64,000 bases of DNA, taken from assembly GCA_017051695.1 (NCBI GenBank), contig JAFIDK010000010.1, positions 42,188 to 106,187 on the forward strand. The letters are read 5' to 3'. Source of the DNA: Algoriphagus aestuarii (GTDB lineage Bacteria; Bacteroidota; Bacteroidia; Cytophagales; Cyclobacteriaceae). The notes under the pieces were generated by a model. The model saw nothing but the letters and a program-made list of their open reading frames with translations, searched no databases and was not told the origin of the DNA. The position numbers and the translations under genes are program-made. This document shows, in pieces, positions 26,097-35,441 of the stretch. Within the stretch, counting starts at the first letter, position 1; each line of letters begins with the position of its first letter.

Positions 26097-29003
26097 ATGA
26101 AAAATAAATCTACAAACCCGTTCATGACACGTACTATTGTTGTCCTGATTATTCTGGTTTTATCCCAGGTTATTGCGGGATTCGCTTTTGCACAAAAAGG
26201 AACAATTCGAGGTACTATCTTCGAAGAAGGATCAGGAGAACCGCTATTCGGCGTCTCAGTTTTGGTTAAAGAAACTTCAACTGGTGCTGTAACTGACTTC
26301 GATGGAAAATTCGAAATCCAGGTTGAACCAGGAGTTTATTCAATTCAGATTTCCTACATCTCTTATTCTACCGTCGAACTGACAGGTTTAGAGGTGAAAG
26401 CTGGCGCTGTAAATGTTCTTAATGACATTGCGATGGCGGAAGAAGCTTCCGAATTAGAGACTGTAACCATCGCAGCTACTGCGATCAGAACTACAGAATC
26501 AGCGCTGATGTCTGTAAAAAGAAATGCTGCCAACCTGTTGGATGGTATCTCAGCGAGTACATTCCGTCAAATCGGTGATGGAGATGCCGCTTCTGCTGTA
26601 AAAAGAGTAACCGGTGTTTCTATCGAAGGAGGTAAATACATTTATGTGCGTGGTCTTGGAGACAGGTATACTAAAACTGTCCTAAACGGTGTGGATATCC
26701 CAGGTTTGGATCCGGATCGAAACTCCATCCAAATGGATATTTTCCCGACCAATGTGATCGACAACATCATTGTTTCTAAGTCATTTACAGCAGAACTTCC
26801 AGCTGATTTCACAGGTGGGGTTGTGGATATCGAAACAAAAGATTTTCCTGAAGAAAAATCCATGAAGTTGAGTTTGAGTGGAGGAATTAACCCTTCTATG
26901 CATTTTAACTCTAACTATTTGAAATATGATGGTGGCAAAACCGATTGGTTAGGTTTCGATGATGGAACCAGAGCTATCCCTACAGATGGTAGAACAGACA
27001 TCCCGCAATATGGTGATGCAGTAGGTAATCCTAACGGGCCAAAGGGCTTAGAATATCAGCGGATTTTAGGTGATTTCAATAAAACGCTAGGAGGATATAG
27101 AACGAATAGCTTGATGGATGCTGGGATCAGTTTTTCACTTGGAAATCAGATCGCAAGAACCAAAGCTACTTGGGGATATAATTTCGCTTTGACTTACAAG
27201 AATGAGACGGAGTTTTATCAGGATGCAGAATTTAACCTTTTTGCAAAGCCAAGAGAGGCAAGCGCGACTGAACTGGAAGCATTGGAAAGACAAAAAGGTG
27301 ATTACGGTGTGAATAGTGTGTTATTGGGTGGATTGGCAGGAATTGCCTTGAAGACTGATAACTCTAAATATAAATTGAATTTAATGCACCTTCAAAATGG
27401 CGAATCCAAAGCGGGTGAGTTTGATTTTGTGAACACAAACCTTGGTGCAAACTTCACTGCAAAGCAATACAACTTGGAATACAGCCAGAGAGCGTTGACA
27501 AGTGTACTTTTGGGTGGTACTCATTTCTTCGGTGGTAGAAACTGGGAAGTAAACTGGAAATTGGCTCCAACAAGATCTACGATTCAGGATCCAGATATCA
27601 GATTTACAAGGTTCAGAGTTCCTGAAAACACCATTTCCACAGAGGTAGGTCTTCCTGCTAGAATCTGGAGAAGCTTAGAGGAATACAGTGTCGTGGGTAA
27701 ACTGGATGTGGCTAGAGGAACTTCACTTTTCCAAAGAGATGCTAAAATTAAATTCGGTACAAACTACGTATTCAAATACAGAGATTTTGATATCCAGAGT
27801 TTCCAGTTTGCAACAGGTAGCACAGAATTTACAGGCGATCCAAATGAGATCCTTTTGGATGAGAACTTGTTCTCTGCTGATAACAGAAATGGGGTAAGAT
27901 ACAATGCGGATTTTATTCCGATCAATCCAAATAAATACGAATCAATTGCTACAAATGTGGCTGGATATGCATCAGTTGAAGCAAATCCAGCAGCCAACTT
28001 GAAAGCAGTGGTTGGATTGAGAGTAGAGAAGTTTAACCAGTTCTACACAGGTACCAACCAGACAGGAACAATCAATTACGATTTGGTGACCATGCTGGAC
28101 GATTTGGATTTCTTTCCTACGGTCAACTTGATCTATAATTTGAAAGAAAAGCAGAATTTGAGATTCTCAGCTTCCAGAACTATCGCTAGACCTTCTTTTA
28201 AAGAATTGTCTTACGCTGAGATTTTGGATCCAATTACCGGTAGAACATTTATCGGGGGTCTGTATCCAGAAACCACAAACAATGGAACAGAAGTACTTTG
28301 GGATGGAAATTTGGTTTCTACCAGAATCAACAACTTTGATTTGAGATGGGAAGCATTCCAGGACAGAGGCCAGATGTTCTCTGTCAGCGCCTTCTACAAG
28401 ACGTTCGACAAGCCTATTGAAATGGTTCAGTTCCTTGCAGATCCAGGTACTTTCCAGCCTAGAAACGTAGGAAACGGTTCAGTAGCAGGTTTGGAATTTG
28501 AATTTAGAAAGTCTTTGAAATTCATTGCTCCAAAGCTTGAAAACTTTAACTGGAACACAAACGTGACTGTAACTAAGTCGCAGATCAAAATGTCTGAATC
28601 AGAATTCAGATCTAGAACTTTGACAGCTAGAGAAGGTCAGGAAATCAAGGACACAAGAGATATGGCTGGCCAGGCTCCGTATATCATCAACACTGGTTTG
28701 AGTTATCAGTCATTTGTAAATGGTTTGGAGGCAGGTATATTCTACAATGTGCAGGGTTCTACACTGAACTATGTAGGTTTTGGTAACAGAACAGATACCT
28801 ACACAGTACCTTTCCACAGCTTAAACTTGAATATCAATAAGACTTTCGGGGCTGATGAGAGGTTCCAGGCAGGGTTTGGAGTTCAAAATATCCTAAATGA
28901 TAAGAAAGAAATGGTCTTTAGATCTTATGAAGCACAAGATCAAATCTTTACCAGCTTGACTCCAGGCACGAAAATTACCATGAGAGCGGCATTCTCTTTC
29001 TAA
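26097..29003 (+). CDS. TonB-dependent receptor with N-terminal carboxypeptidase-like domain
   Basis: A 968-residue outer-membrane receptor. ATG 26097 is preferred over the earlier TTG; a further ATG at 26124 is possible. A long signal segment ends FAFAQ, then a carboxypeptidase-regulatory-like domain begins GTIRGTIFEEGSGEPLFGVS. The plug contains GGKYIYVRGLGDRYTKT and LNGVDIPGLDPDRNSIQMD, then TGGVVDIETKDFP, a plug type distinct from SusC. The barrel ends in AAFSF. No SusD gene adjoins; its likely partner is the beta-helix lipoprotein upstream. Ligand unknown. A terminator follows 24 bases past the stop. Confidence 0.93.
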   Translation: MKNKSTNPFMTRTIVVLIILVLSQVIAGFAFAQKGTIRGTIFEEGSGEPLFGVSVLVKETSTGAVTDFDGKFEIQVEPGVYSIQISYISYSTVELTGLEVKAGAVNVLNDIAMAEEASELETVTIAATAIRTTESALMSVKRNAANLLDGISASTFRQIGDGDAASAVKRVTGVSIEGGKYIYVRGLGDRYTKTVLNGVDIPGLDPDRNSIQMDIFPTNVIDNIIVSKSFTAELPADFTGGVVDIETKDFPEEKSMKLSLSGGINPSMHFNSNYLKYDGGKTDWLGFDDGTRAIPTDGRTDIPQYGDAVGNPNGPKGLEYQRILGDFNKTLGGYRTNSLMDAGISFSLGNQIARTKATWGYNFALTYKNETEFYQDAEFNLFAKPREASATELEALERQKGDYGVNSVLLGGLAGIALKTDNSKYKLNLMHLQNGESKAGEFDFVNTNLGANFTAKQYNLEYSQRALTSVLLGGTHFFGGRNWEVNWKLAPTRSTIQDPDIRFTRFRVPENTISTEVGLPARIWRSLEEYSVVGKLDVARGTSLFQRDAKIKFGTNYVFKYRDFDIQSFQFATGSTEFTGDPNEILLDENLFSADNRNGVRYNADFIPINPNKYESIATNVAGYASVEANPAANLKAVVGLRVEKFNQFYTGTNQTGTINYDLVTMLDDLDFFPTVNLIYNLKEKQNLRFSASRTIARPSFKELSYAEILDPITGRTFIGGLYPETTNNGTEVLWDGNLVSTRINNFDLRWEAFQDRGQMFSVSAFYKTFDKPIEMVQFLADPGTFQPRNVGNGSVAGLEFEFRKSLKFIAPKLENFNWNTNVTVTKSQIKMSESEFRSRTLTAREGQEIKDTRDMAGQAPYIINTGLSYQSFVNGLEAGIFYNVQGSTLNYVGFGNRTDTYTVPFHSLNLNINKTFGADERFQAGFGVQNILNDKKEMVFRSYEAQDQIFTSLTPGTKITMRAAFSF

Positions 29004-29026
29004 GAAACTACACCACAATGAATAGT

Positions 29027-29056
29027 AAAAAGAGGCTCCATTTGGGGTCTCTTTTT
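29027..29056 (+). terminator. Intrinsic terminator of the receptor operon
   Basis: Twelve-bp imperfect stem (AAAAGAGGCTCC / GGGGTCTCTTTT, with G-T pairs) and loop ATTT region, ending in a T-run. Confidence 0.8.
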
Positions 29057-29085
29057 GTTTAAGGGTAATTTAGTTATATTTCAAA

Positions 29086-29568
29086 ATGAGACTTGGAAAA
29101 ATTGTTTTAATACTCATTACATCCTTGTTAGTTGGATGCCAAGAAGACCCGATTTGCTGTACAGTGATAGATATGGGGTTTGATTTTACAGTAACTGATG
29201 CCCAAGGCAATGATTTACTTGATAGGGATTATCCCAATAGCTTTAAAGAGGAGTTTATCAACCTTTACTACATGGAGGAAGGGGAAAAAGTACGAGTATA
29301 TAATGGCGGATGGGATCATCCAAAAAACTTTTTCATTTACAAAGATGAGCAGTTGGACAAATTTGTGATGAGGGTATTCATGGGAGGCGATTACCCTGTG
29401 GGAGAGACTATAATAGAATGGAGTAAGGACGAAAGTGATACATTCGTAAGTGAAATGAAGAAACTTGGAGATTCGGGAATCATCTTGACTAAAGTTTGGT
29501 ATCAAGATGATCTCGTTTATGATACTAGTAGTTTAGAAACAGCATCGAGGTTTTCGCTTACTAAATAA
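29086..29568 (+). CDS. Hypothetical lipoprotein
   Basis: A 160-residue predicted lipoprotein: signal peptide with lipobox LVGC, Cys18. The mature part contains ICCTVIDMGFDFTVTDAQGNDLLD, which looks like the start of a small beta-sandwich. I do not recognise a family. The stop codon abuts that of the convergent cupin gene with no gap. It starts 29 bases after the receptor terminator. Confidence 0.75.
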   Translation: MRLGKIVLILITSLLVGCQEDPICCTVIDMGFDFTVTDAQGNDLLDRDYPNSFKEEFINLYYMEEGEKVRVYNGGWDHPKNFFIYKDEQLDKFVMRVFMGGDYPVGETIIEWSKDESDTFVSEMKKLGDSGIILTKVWYQDDLVYDTSSLETASRFSLTK

Positions 29569-30054
29569 TTATGTCAATTTAGAAATGATGTCGACCTGTT
29601 CTGGGTGACTTTTGATTAATTCTTCTTTTTTCACCAATTCAAAATCCTCAAAATCAAAACCGGGAGAAACCACACAAGAAACCAAGGCATATCCATCTTT
29701 TTCATCAACTGTGCTTCCAAAAACCTTTTCTGCTGGGACCAATTGCTGTGGCTGAGAATCTAATTTATCGATAGGTCCAAGACTTAATTTTTGATAGGTG
29801 TTTTGATCTAAAACATGAATGGTCAAAGTGCCTCCTTCATGCCAAAACCAATGTTCATCGCTTTTGATTCGATGGAATTTGGATACATTTTCGGAAGTCA
29901 ATAAAAAGTAGATGACCGTGCAGATATTCCGTTCACCACTGGGAGTTTTGACCAAATCAATGGATCGGTAAGTTTCTTTATAAAAACCGCCTTCCGGATG
30001 GGGAAGGAGCTGTAATTCGGAAACCAGTTGGTTTACCCTTTCTTTTGTTTCCAT
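29569..30054 (-). CDS. Cupin, DUF985 family
   Basis: A 161-residue single-domain cupin of the DUF985 (cupin_5) family. Diagnostic text: LLPHPEGGFYKETYRS near the N-terminus, SKFHRIKSDEHWFWHEGG (cupin motif 1 with His and Glu) and a late SCVVSPGFDFEDFEL. The ATG at 30054 is used because it lies one base past the stop of wecB on the same strand, so the two are translationally coupled. Upstream in-frame codons reach into wecB. Possibly a sugar-nucleotide isomerase-like fold; activity unknown. Confidence 0.88.
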   Translation of the reverse strand: METKERVNQLVSELQLLPHPEGGFYKETYRSIDLVKTPSGERNICTVIYFLLTSENVSKFHRIKSDEHWFWHEGGTLTIHVLDQNTYQKLSLGPIDKLDSQPQQLVPAEKVFGSTVDEKDGYALVSCVVSPGFDFEDFELVKKEELIKSHPEQVDIISKLT

Positions 30055-30055
30055 T

Positions 30056-31153
30056 TTAGTCGGGATAGTTTTCCAATAGGATAGAAACAATTCTCTCGGC
30101 GGTTTTCCCATCCCAAAGCGGTATTCCTTGGTATTTTTTCCAATCCCCTTTCATGACTTTTTCTAAATAGGGTCTCAGTTTGGCAGGGTCTGTTCCCACC
30201 AATTCATTGGTGCCCAAGTGGATTGTTTCTGCTCTTTCGGTATTGTCCCGAAGGGTGATACACGGGATATTCATCACTGAAGCTTCTTCGGTAATCCCTC
30301 CGGAATCAGTGATGACTCCTTTGGCGTTTTTCACCAGGTAATTAAACTCGAGATAGCCCAAAGGTTCTACCATAATCAAATTATGAGCTTGGATGCCGAT
30401 GGATTGTAGGTTTTTGGCAGTTCGAGGATGGACAGGAAAAATAATCGGTAAGCCACCTGTGCCTTCTAAAATCGCATCGATCATGGCCTTCAATTGATGC
30501 TCTTGGTCCACATTGGCAGGTCTGTGCATGGTCATGACGAAGTAGTTTCCAGCCTGTAGGTTATCAAATATTTCTCCTTCAGGTTTTTGGAACCTCGGCA
30601 TTTGAGCCATAAGAGTATCAATCATGGTATTTCCGACAAAATGAATTTTGTCTTCAGAAAATCCAGCTTTTCTTAAATTGGTATTTGCGATTTCGGATGT
30701 TGTAAAAAAATGATCTGAAATGCTGTCTGTCACCATCCGGTTGATTTCTTCAGGCATAGTCAAATCACCTGATCGGATCCCCCCTTCCACATGCGCGACA
30801 TCTATCTGCAATTTCTTTGCTGTGATGGAACAGGCCAAAGTGCTGGTAACATCCCCAACAACCAAAACCAGATCAGGTCGATTTTCCATCAATTCCTTTT
30901 CAAATGAAATCATGATTGCCGCAGTTTGTTCGGCTTGGGTTCCGCCTCCTCCGCCTAGATTTGCATTTGGTTCTGGGATGTTTAACTGATCAAAGAAATC
31001 ACCAGACATTTTTTTATCGTAGTGCTGACCTGTGTGAACCAGTCGGAACTTTACTTTCTTTCCGGCTTTTTGTTCTTTTTGAATCGCATGGATAATGGGG
31101 GCGATTTTCATAAAGTTGGGTCGAGCTCCTGCGACGATAGTAAAATTGCTCAT
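30056..31153 (-). CDS. wecB: UDP-N-acetylglucosamine 2-epimerase, non-hydrolysing
   Basis: A 365-residue enzyme converting UDP-GlcNAc to UDP-ManNAc, a precursor of surface polysaccharides. Family marks: FTIVAGARPNFMKIAPII at the N-terminus, LVLVVGDVTSTLACS, AHVEGGIRSGDLTMPEEINR and the UDP-binding VITDSGGITEEA. The start at 31153 puts the first beta-strand directly after Met; eight more in-frame codons upstream are less likely. Divergent from a lipoprotein-wzi pair, which also points to an envelope-glycan role. Coupled to the cupin gene downstream. Confidence 0.95.
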   Translation of the reverse strand: MSNFTIVAGARPNFMKIAPIIHAIQKEQKAGKKVKFRLVHTGQHYDKKMSGDFFDQLNIPEPNANLGGGGGTQAEQTAAIMISFEKELMENRPDLVLVVGDVTSTLACSITAKKLQIDVAHVEGGIRSGDLTMPEEINRMVTDSISDHFFTTSEIANTNLRKAGFSEDKIHFVGNTMIDTLMAQMPRFQKPEGEIFDNLQAGNYFVMTMHRPANVDQEHQLKAMIDAILEGTGGLPIIFPVHPRTAKNLQSIGIQAHNLIMVEPLGYLEFNYLVKNAKGVITDSGGITEEASVMNIPCITLRDNTERAETIHLGTNELVGTDPAKLRPYLEKVMKGDWKKYQGIPLWDGKTAERIVSILLENYPD

Positions 31154-31290
31154 AGTGATAGTTGAAAATTTACCCAAAAATAAAAATTACTTATTGGCTG
31201 GAGGCAGAAAAATAGGAAAGTTTAGATAATCCTCATTTGGCTGGTTTTTTGTTTCTTTGTGCCAATCGTTTTTACTGTAAATAAGTATTC

Positions 31291-31956
31291 ATGTCAATTC
31301 GTAAATGGTATAAAAACTGGGGCATTATTCCGGTATTAGCCTGTTTCGGTATTTTTTCTTCTTGTACCGATACCCTTGAGTCTGAAATAGTCGTTTATTC
31401 CAATGATTTTTCGGATCTGAATCTGGCCGGTTTTGAAAACGGGAAACTGTTTATTTTTGAAAATGATACCCTAGCTGGGTTTTACCATAATGAGGAAGTG
31501 GCAGTCAATGTGGGTGATCTTCCAAATCATAATCTGCTGAAAGTTACCGTTGAAATTATCGTACATGACAGCTGGGATGGTAATCCGGATGATGGTCTAG
31601 GAGGTCCGGATCAGTGGTTCTTTGGTGTGGATAATCAGGAAGTTTTTCGAACTACTTTTTCTAATTCTCCCTGTGAGTCTACTTATTGCCTTTATCAATC
31701 CTATCCTGATAATTACGCTAGGCAAAATGTGCCCAAAACTGGAGCGATCCAGACTAATCTTCCTGGCCTTTGCCTATTTGGAGCCTTTGATAACTATTCG
31801 ACCAAGTACAGTATTTCCAAGATTGTAGATCATAGTAACTCAACGGCAAGAATCTATATGAATGCAGATTTAATTGCCAATAATTCCCCGGATCCTGTTT
31901 GTGATGAGTCCTGGTCTATCTCCAAAATTCAAATTGAAGCCCTCACACTGAACTAA
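31291..31956 (+). CDS. Hypothetical lipoprotein
   Basis: A 221-residue predicted lipoprotein with lipobox FSSC, Cys25. The mature part reads like a jelly-roll or lectin-type beta-sandwich (VVYSNDFSDLNLAGF; LLKVTVEIIVHDSWDG; WFFGVDNQEVFRTTFS), with two Cys close together (SPCESTYC) that could form a disulfide. Family not recognised. It is 4 bases upstream of the Wzi-family gene and surely cotranscribed with it, so a role at the cell surface beside polysaccharide is likely. Confidence 0.75.
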   Translation: MSIRKWYKNWGIIPVLACFGIFSSCTDTLESEIVVYSNDFSDLNLAGFENGKLFIFENDTLAGFYHNEEVAVNVGDLPNHNLLKVTVEIIVHDSWDGNPDDGLGGPDQWFFGVDNQEVFRTTFSNSPCESTYCLYQSYPDNYARQNVPKTGAIQTNLPGLCLFGAFDNYSTKYSISKIVDHSNSTARIYMNADLIANNSPDPVCDESWSISKIQIEALTLN

Positions 31957-31960
31957 TCCA

Positions 31961-33664
31961 ATGAAGAAACTTGTGAGAAATTTTAGTAGTCTGTTGTTGT
32001 TTTTGGGTTTGATTGTGTCCTCTGTGGATTCTTTAGCCCAGACTGTGCCTGTTGGGATGCCTTTATTGGATAATTATGTCAGGAGAGCCCAATTGCTGGG
32101 ATTGGTAGATTCCAGTTCCTCGTTTATGATCAGACCAGTTTACCCGACCGAGGCGTTCGGGATTAAGGTTGGCTTTGATCTGGATAGCTCAGTAGTAGAC
32201 ATGGACCTGTCTGCGGTGCACCGGAATTTTAGTAAGGAGAATTCTGGAAAGTTTTTCTTGCTCCCAGCGGTCTTGAAAACCCAGTATAATTCTACTTATG
32301 CGTTTGGGGTCAATGATGGAGCATTTATTCCCAATCGTGGAATGCAGGCGATCTTAAGTCCAGGAATTTATGCGGAATTCGGGAATTTTAGCCTTCAATT
32401 GCAGCCAGAGATACTTTTAGCGCAAAACAAGGATTACCAAGGCTTCCCGATTGAGCATCAGTCGACCATCCTGTTCTATTATGAATACATGAATCGGATC
32501 GATATGCCAGAGCGCTTTGGAGATTCTGGGTATAATCAGATTTATGGAGGTCAGTCTAGTTTTAGGTATAATTTCGAGGATGTCTCTATAGGTGTTTCCA
32601 CAGAAAACCTTTGGTGGGGGCCAGGAAGGAGAACTTCCCTCTTGATGAGTAACAATGCCCCTGGATTTTTTCACTTTACTGCCAATACAAGGAAGCCCAT
32701 ACATACTAAAATAGGTTCATTTGAGGGACAGTTTATTGGAGGGTTTTTGAATTCAAGCGGATTCCTTCCTCCGCTTTCGGATTATTCGATACAAGGTAAT
32801 CCAGTTTATATACCAAAACCTGAAGACAGTAAAAGGTATCTTTCCGGTTTAGTTTTTACTTACCAACCTAAATGGGTTCCGGGACTTTTCCTAGGATATG
32901 GATCTGTAAGTCAGGTATACCGAAAAGACATCTCTGCATTGGGGGACCTAATACCGATTTTCAACGGAAGAAAAGGCCCTGAAAACATCATAGATCCTAT
33001 TCGGGATAAAAGGCAACAATTCAGTTCAGGGTTTTTCAGATGGTTGAGTCCAGAAGGGCATTTTGAGTTTTATGGGGAATATGGTACAAGAGACAATAAC
33101 AGGAGGATCTCTGACTTTTTGATCGAACCTGAGTCCGGCAGAGCATTTACTTTTGGGTTTTCACATTTAATGAGTCTTAAGAAGCCAGGTCATTATTTCC
33201 AGATCAGCTCAGAAATGACCCAAACAGGTCAAACGATCAGAGAAGACATCAGGAATCTGAAAACCTGGTACATCCATGATCATGTGAAAGATGGATATAC
33301 TCATAAAGGGCAAGTACTAGGAGCTGGAAATGGCCCTGGTAGCAATGTGATTTTTGTGGAATTTGCCTGGGTGAATAAAATGAACCGTCTTGGTTTCCAG
33401 ATGGAACGGATTGTATACAATAATGACTTTTATTATTTCCGATATGAAGCCTCTAAAGATTGGAGGAATAAATATGTGGACCTGGTACCATCACTTGTCG
33501 GTGACTGGAAAGTGGGGGACTTCCTTCTTAGTGGTAAAATGCAATATGTCAATACTTTAAATTACAAATGGTTCTTAGAAAATCAACCAGACCAATATTT
33601 TGTCCCAGGGTATGATCGAAAGAATTTTGTTGCAGAAATAGGTGTTGCTTATCTATTCAGATAA
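31961..33664 (+). CDS. Capsule assembly Wzi family outer-membrane protein
   Basis: A 567-residue protein with signal peptide (ending VDSLAQ) and the Wzi-type pattern: an N-terminal helical piece (PLLDNYVRRAQLLGLVDSSS), then barrel strands with STENLWWGPGRRTSLLMSN, the best mark of this family, and a C-terminal strand AEIGVAYLFR. E. coli Wzi is a lectin-like barrel that anchors capsule; here it may anchor the polysaccharide that uses WecB-made UDP-ManNAc. The slyD gene follows within the same transcript. Confidence 0.88.
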   Translation: MKKLVRNFSSLLLFLGLIVSSVDSLAQTVPVGMPLLDNYVRRAQLLGLVDSSSSFMIRPVYPTEAFGIKVGFDLDSSVVDMDLSAVHRNFSKENSGKFFLLPAVLKTQYNSTYAFGVNDGAFIPNRGMQAILSPGIYAEFGNFSLQLQPEILLAQNKDYQGFPIEHQSTILFYYEYMNRIDMPERFGDSGYNQIYGGQSSFRYNFEDVSIGVSTENLWWGPGRRTSLLMSNNAPGFFHFTANTRKPIHTKIGSFEGQFIGGFLNSSGFLPPLSDYSIQGNPVYIPKPEDSKRYLSGLVFTYQPKWVPGLFLGYGSVSQVYRKDISALGDLIPIFNGRKGPENIIDPIRDKRQQFSSGFFRWLSPEGHFEFYGEYGTRDNNRRISDFLIEPESGRAFTFGFSHLMSLKKPGHYFQISSEMTQTGQTIREDIRNLKTWYIHDHVKDGYTHKGQVLGAGNGPGSNVIFVEFAWVNKMNRLGFQMERIVYNNDFYYFRYEASKDWRNKYVDLVPSLVGDWKVGDFLLSGKMQYVNTLNYKWFLENQPDQYFVPGYDRKNFVAEIGVAYLFR

Positions 33665-33674
33665 TTTCATTAAA

Positions 33675-34190
33675 ATGATTGTAGAAAAAAATAAAGTAGT
33701 AGGGATCGCCTATCGTCTGAAAGTGGATGACGGTGAATCTGGAATGGTTGATTTTGAGCAGGTTCCTGAAGACAAGCCTTTTCTTTTTCTGTTTGGCACA
33801 GATGCGGTTTTTCCCAAGTTTGAAGAAGCTCTCGCCGGAAAAGAAGAAGGTGATGAATTTTCGGTTTTTATAGACTTTGAAAATGCATATGGGGATTATT
33901 ACGAAGAGAGGAAAACCATCATTCCAAAAGCCAATTTCAAGCAGGACGGGAAAAAGCAAAATGATCTTCTAAAAATAGGTGCTGTTATTCCTATGCAGGA
34001 CAATAATGGGAATCAGATTAAAGGAGAAATTACAAAAATCGATTATTTGGGCGTTCATATGGATTTTAATCCACCTTTGGCTGCGCATGACCTGCAGTTT
34101 GATGGCAAGATCGTATTAATCAGGGATGCCCAGCCTGAAGAGATCGACCATGGCCATGTACATGGACCAGATGGTCACCATCACCATTAA
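33675..34190 (+). CDS. SlyD-like FKBP-type peptidyl-prolyl isomerase
   Basis: A 171-residue FKBP-type isomerase with inserted flap domain: VVGIAYRLKVDDGE, LFLFGTDAVFPKFEEALAGKE (FKBP core), an insert rich in Lys/Asn (FKQDGKKQNDLLKIG) and HMDFNPPLAAHDLQFDGKI closing the core. The C-terminus is His-rich (HGHVHGPDGHHHH), as in SlyD, and can bind nickel or other metals. ATG 33675 is chosen, 10 bases after the wzi-like stop. It folds proteins in the cytoplasm. Ended by the hairpin at 34208. Confidence 0.92.
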   Translation: MIVEKNKVVGIAYRLKVDDGESGMVDFEQVPEDKPFLFLFGTDAVFPKFEEALAGKEEGDEFSVFIDFENAYGDYYEERKTIIPKANFKQDGKKQNDLLKIGAVIPMQDNNGNQIKGEITKIDYLGVHMDFNPPLAAHDLQFDGKIVLIRDAQPEEIDHGHVHGPDGHHHH

Positions 34191-34207
34191 AACTCAATAA
34201 AAACATC

Positions 34208-34235
34208 AAATGCCCTATAGAAATATAGGGCATTT
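34208..34235 (+). terminator. Strong hairpin after slyD
   Basis: Perfect 12-bp stem AAATGCCCTATA / TATAGGGCATTT with loop GAAA, 18 bases after the slyD stop. The downstream T-run is short. Confidence 0.75.
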
Positions 34236-34291
34236 GTCGTATGGATTCATGCTACTGAAAAGGCAATCTTTGATTTGAAAACAGGTTTGGT

Positions 34292-34360
34292 ATGAAAACA
34301 TTTATAGCTATCCTTAGAATCACCGCTCTTTTGGCGTTTATTCTGGTTTTTCTTCTTTGA
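34292..34360 (+). CDS. Possible 22-residue hydrophobic peptide
   Basis: A tiny open frame, MKTFIAILRITALLAFILVF then LL, that would form a single membrane helix. It sits between two strong hairpins (34208-34235 and 34416-34449), so a short separate transcript could carry it. No homologue known to me and no clear ribosome site (ACAGGTTTGGT upstream). It may be chance. Confidence 0.3.
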   Translation: MKTFIAILRITALLAFILVFLL

Positions 34361-34415
34361 TTGAGGATTTTTTGATGGCTATTGATCTCTTGGGGTGATG
34401 GATCAATGGAGTTCA

Positions 34416-34449
34416 GGCTTCTCTTTAAAATAGAGAAGCCATTTTTTTT
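34416..34449 (+). terminator. Intrinsic terminator, plus-strand
   Basis: Perfect 9-bp stem GGCTTCTCT / AGAGAAGCC with a 7-base loop, then A and eight T. It points away from the slyD region although slyD already has its own hairpin 180 bases earlier. Confidence 0.85.
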
Positions 34450-35272
34450 ACTTCAGGTCGTAACCGTACACTTTATAAGCCTGCTCAATGGCCAAATCTT
34501 TCAGATTTTTGATTCTTTCAGAATCGTATAGTACCAATGCTTTGCTTAGTTGCTTAGAGGCTAAGCCATAGGCTTGGTCATTGAAATGGGTAATTGCGTC
34601 ATTGTAATATTGTAATCCTGCTAGTTGGGTCAATGAGACTTTTCTGAAAATCGCATGATCAGAGAGAGTTTGATCAGCACTTCCCAATCGTTCTGTCAAA
34701 GACGCTAATTGAGCAAATTCTACAGGTTTATAGCTTTCTAAATATTCCTGAACTTCAGATGAACTGGTGATCATACCTCCAATCGGCAGGGTGCTTTCCA
34801 GGATTATTTCTTTTTCATTTACGTTAGTGAGAATAAAGACGTGATAGTCTGTTTCTACGATTTCATAATCATACCCGTATCGATCCAAAAGTATTCCTAA
34901 TGTCGCTGAACCACTGACGCAGTCAAATTTTCCTGAATCCAGCATTTCATTAAAGGTGGAATGCTTCACATATTCTTTGAGTAGGATTTGATGGGATTTC
35001 TGAAAAAGAGATCTTAAGAAGTTTATGTCATTTTTTGTTTTGCTTCTCTTTTGATCCAAAATTTCAACTAATTCATTCCACTTCTCTTGCTGGATTTCAT
35101 CAGCATGGACAGCCATAAATAGATTCAATGGCTCATTTTGTGCTTCTTCCCAGATTCTTGCTTCTAATGGACTTTCAAAAAATAAATTCTCATCGACAGA
35201 TGACTTTTCCTGGGCCAAAGCAAAGCTGCTAAGCCCGAGTATTGTCAAATATGTGAGAATCAATTGTTTCAT
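34448..35272 (-). CDS. Exported protein with transglutaminase-like Cys-His-Glu pattern
   Basis: A 274-residue protein with signal peptide (ending SSFALAQ). The centre reads FDCVSGSATLGILLDRYGYD (Cys118), then TDYHVFIL (His144) and IILESTLPIGG (Glu159). This order and spacing is that of the transglutaminase-like cysteine peptidase fold (as in SirB1-type proteins). The C-terminal helices (YYNDAITHFNDQAYGLASKQLSKAL) look TPR-like. A cysteine protease or an inactive fold member is possible; the triad is my reading, not a database match. Monocistronic, upstream gap 168 bases. Confidence 0.6.
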   Translation of the reverse strand: MKQLILTYLTILGLSSFALAQEKSSVDENLFFESPLEARIWEEAQNEPLNLFMAVHADEIQQEKWNELVEILDQKRSKTKNDINFLRSLFQKSHQILLKEYVKHSTFNEMLDSGKFDCVSGSATLGILLDRYGYDYEIVETDYHVFILTNVNEKEIILESTLPIGGMITSSSEVQEYLESYKPVEFAQLASLTERLGSADQTLSDHAIFRKVSLTQLAGLQYYNDAITHFNDQAYGLASKQLSKALVLYDSERIKNLKDLAIEQAYKVYGYDLK

Positions 35273-35441
35273 TTTGCGTGAAGCCTATGTTATCCATATA
35301 CGGTAAAGTTAACAATTTGGTAACATTAGCAAACAAAATTATCCAAAACTTAACATTTTGGTAATTTTTAAAGAAAAATATTTTGAGGATTATCTAAGTT
35401 TTGAGCGATTTTATCCCTTAAAGATCAGCAGGTTGAGTGAA

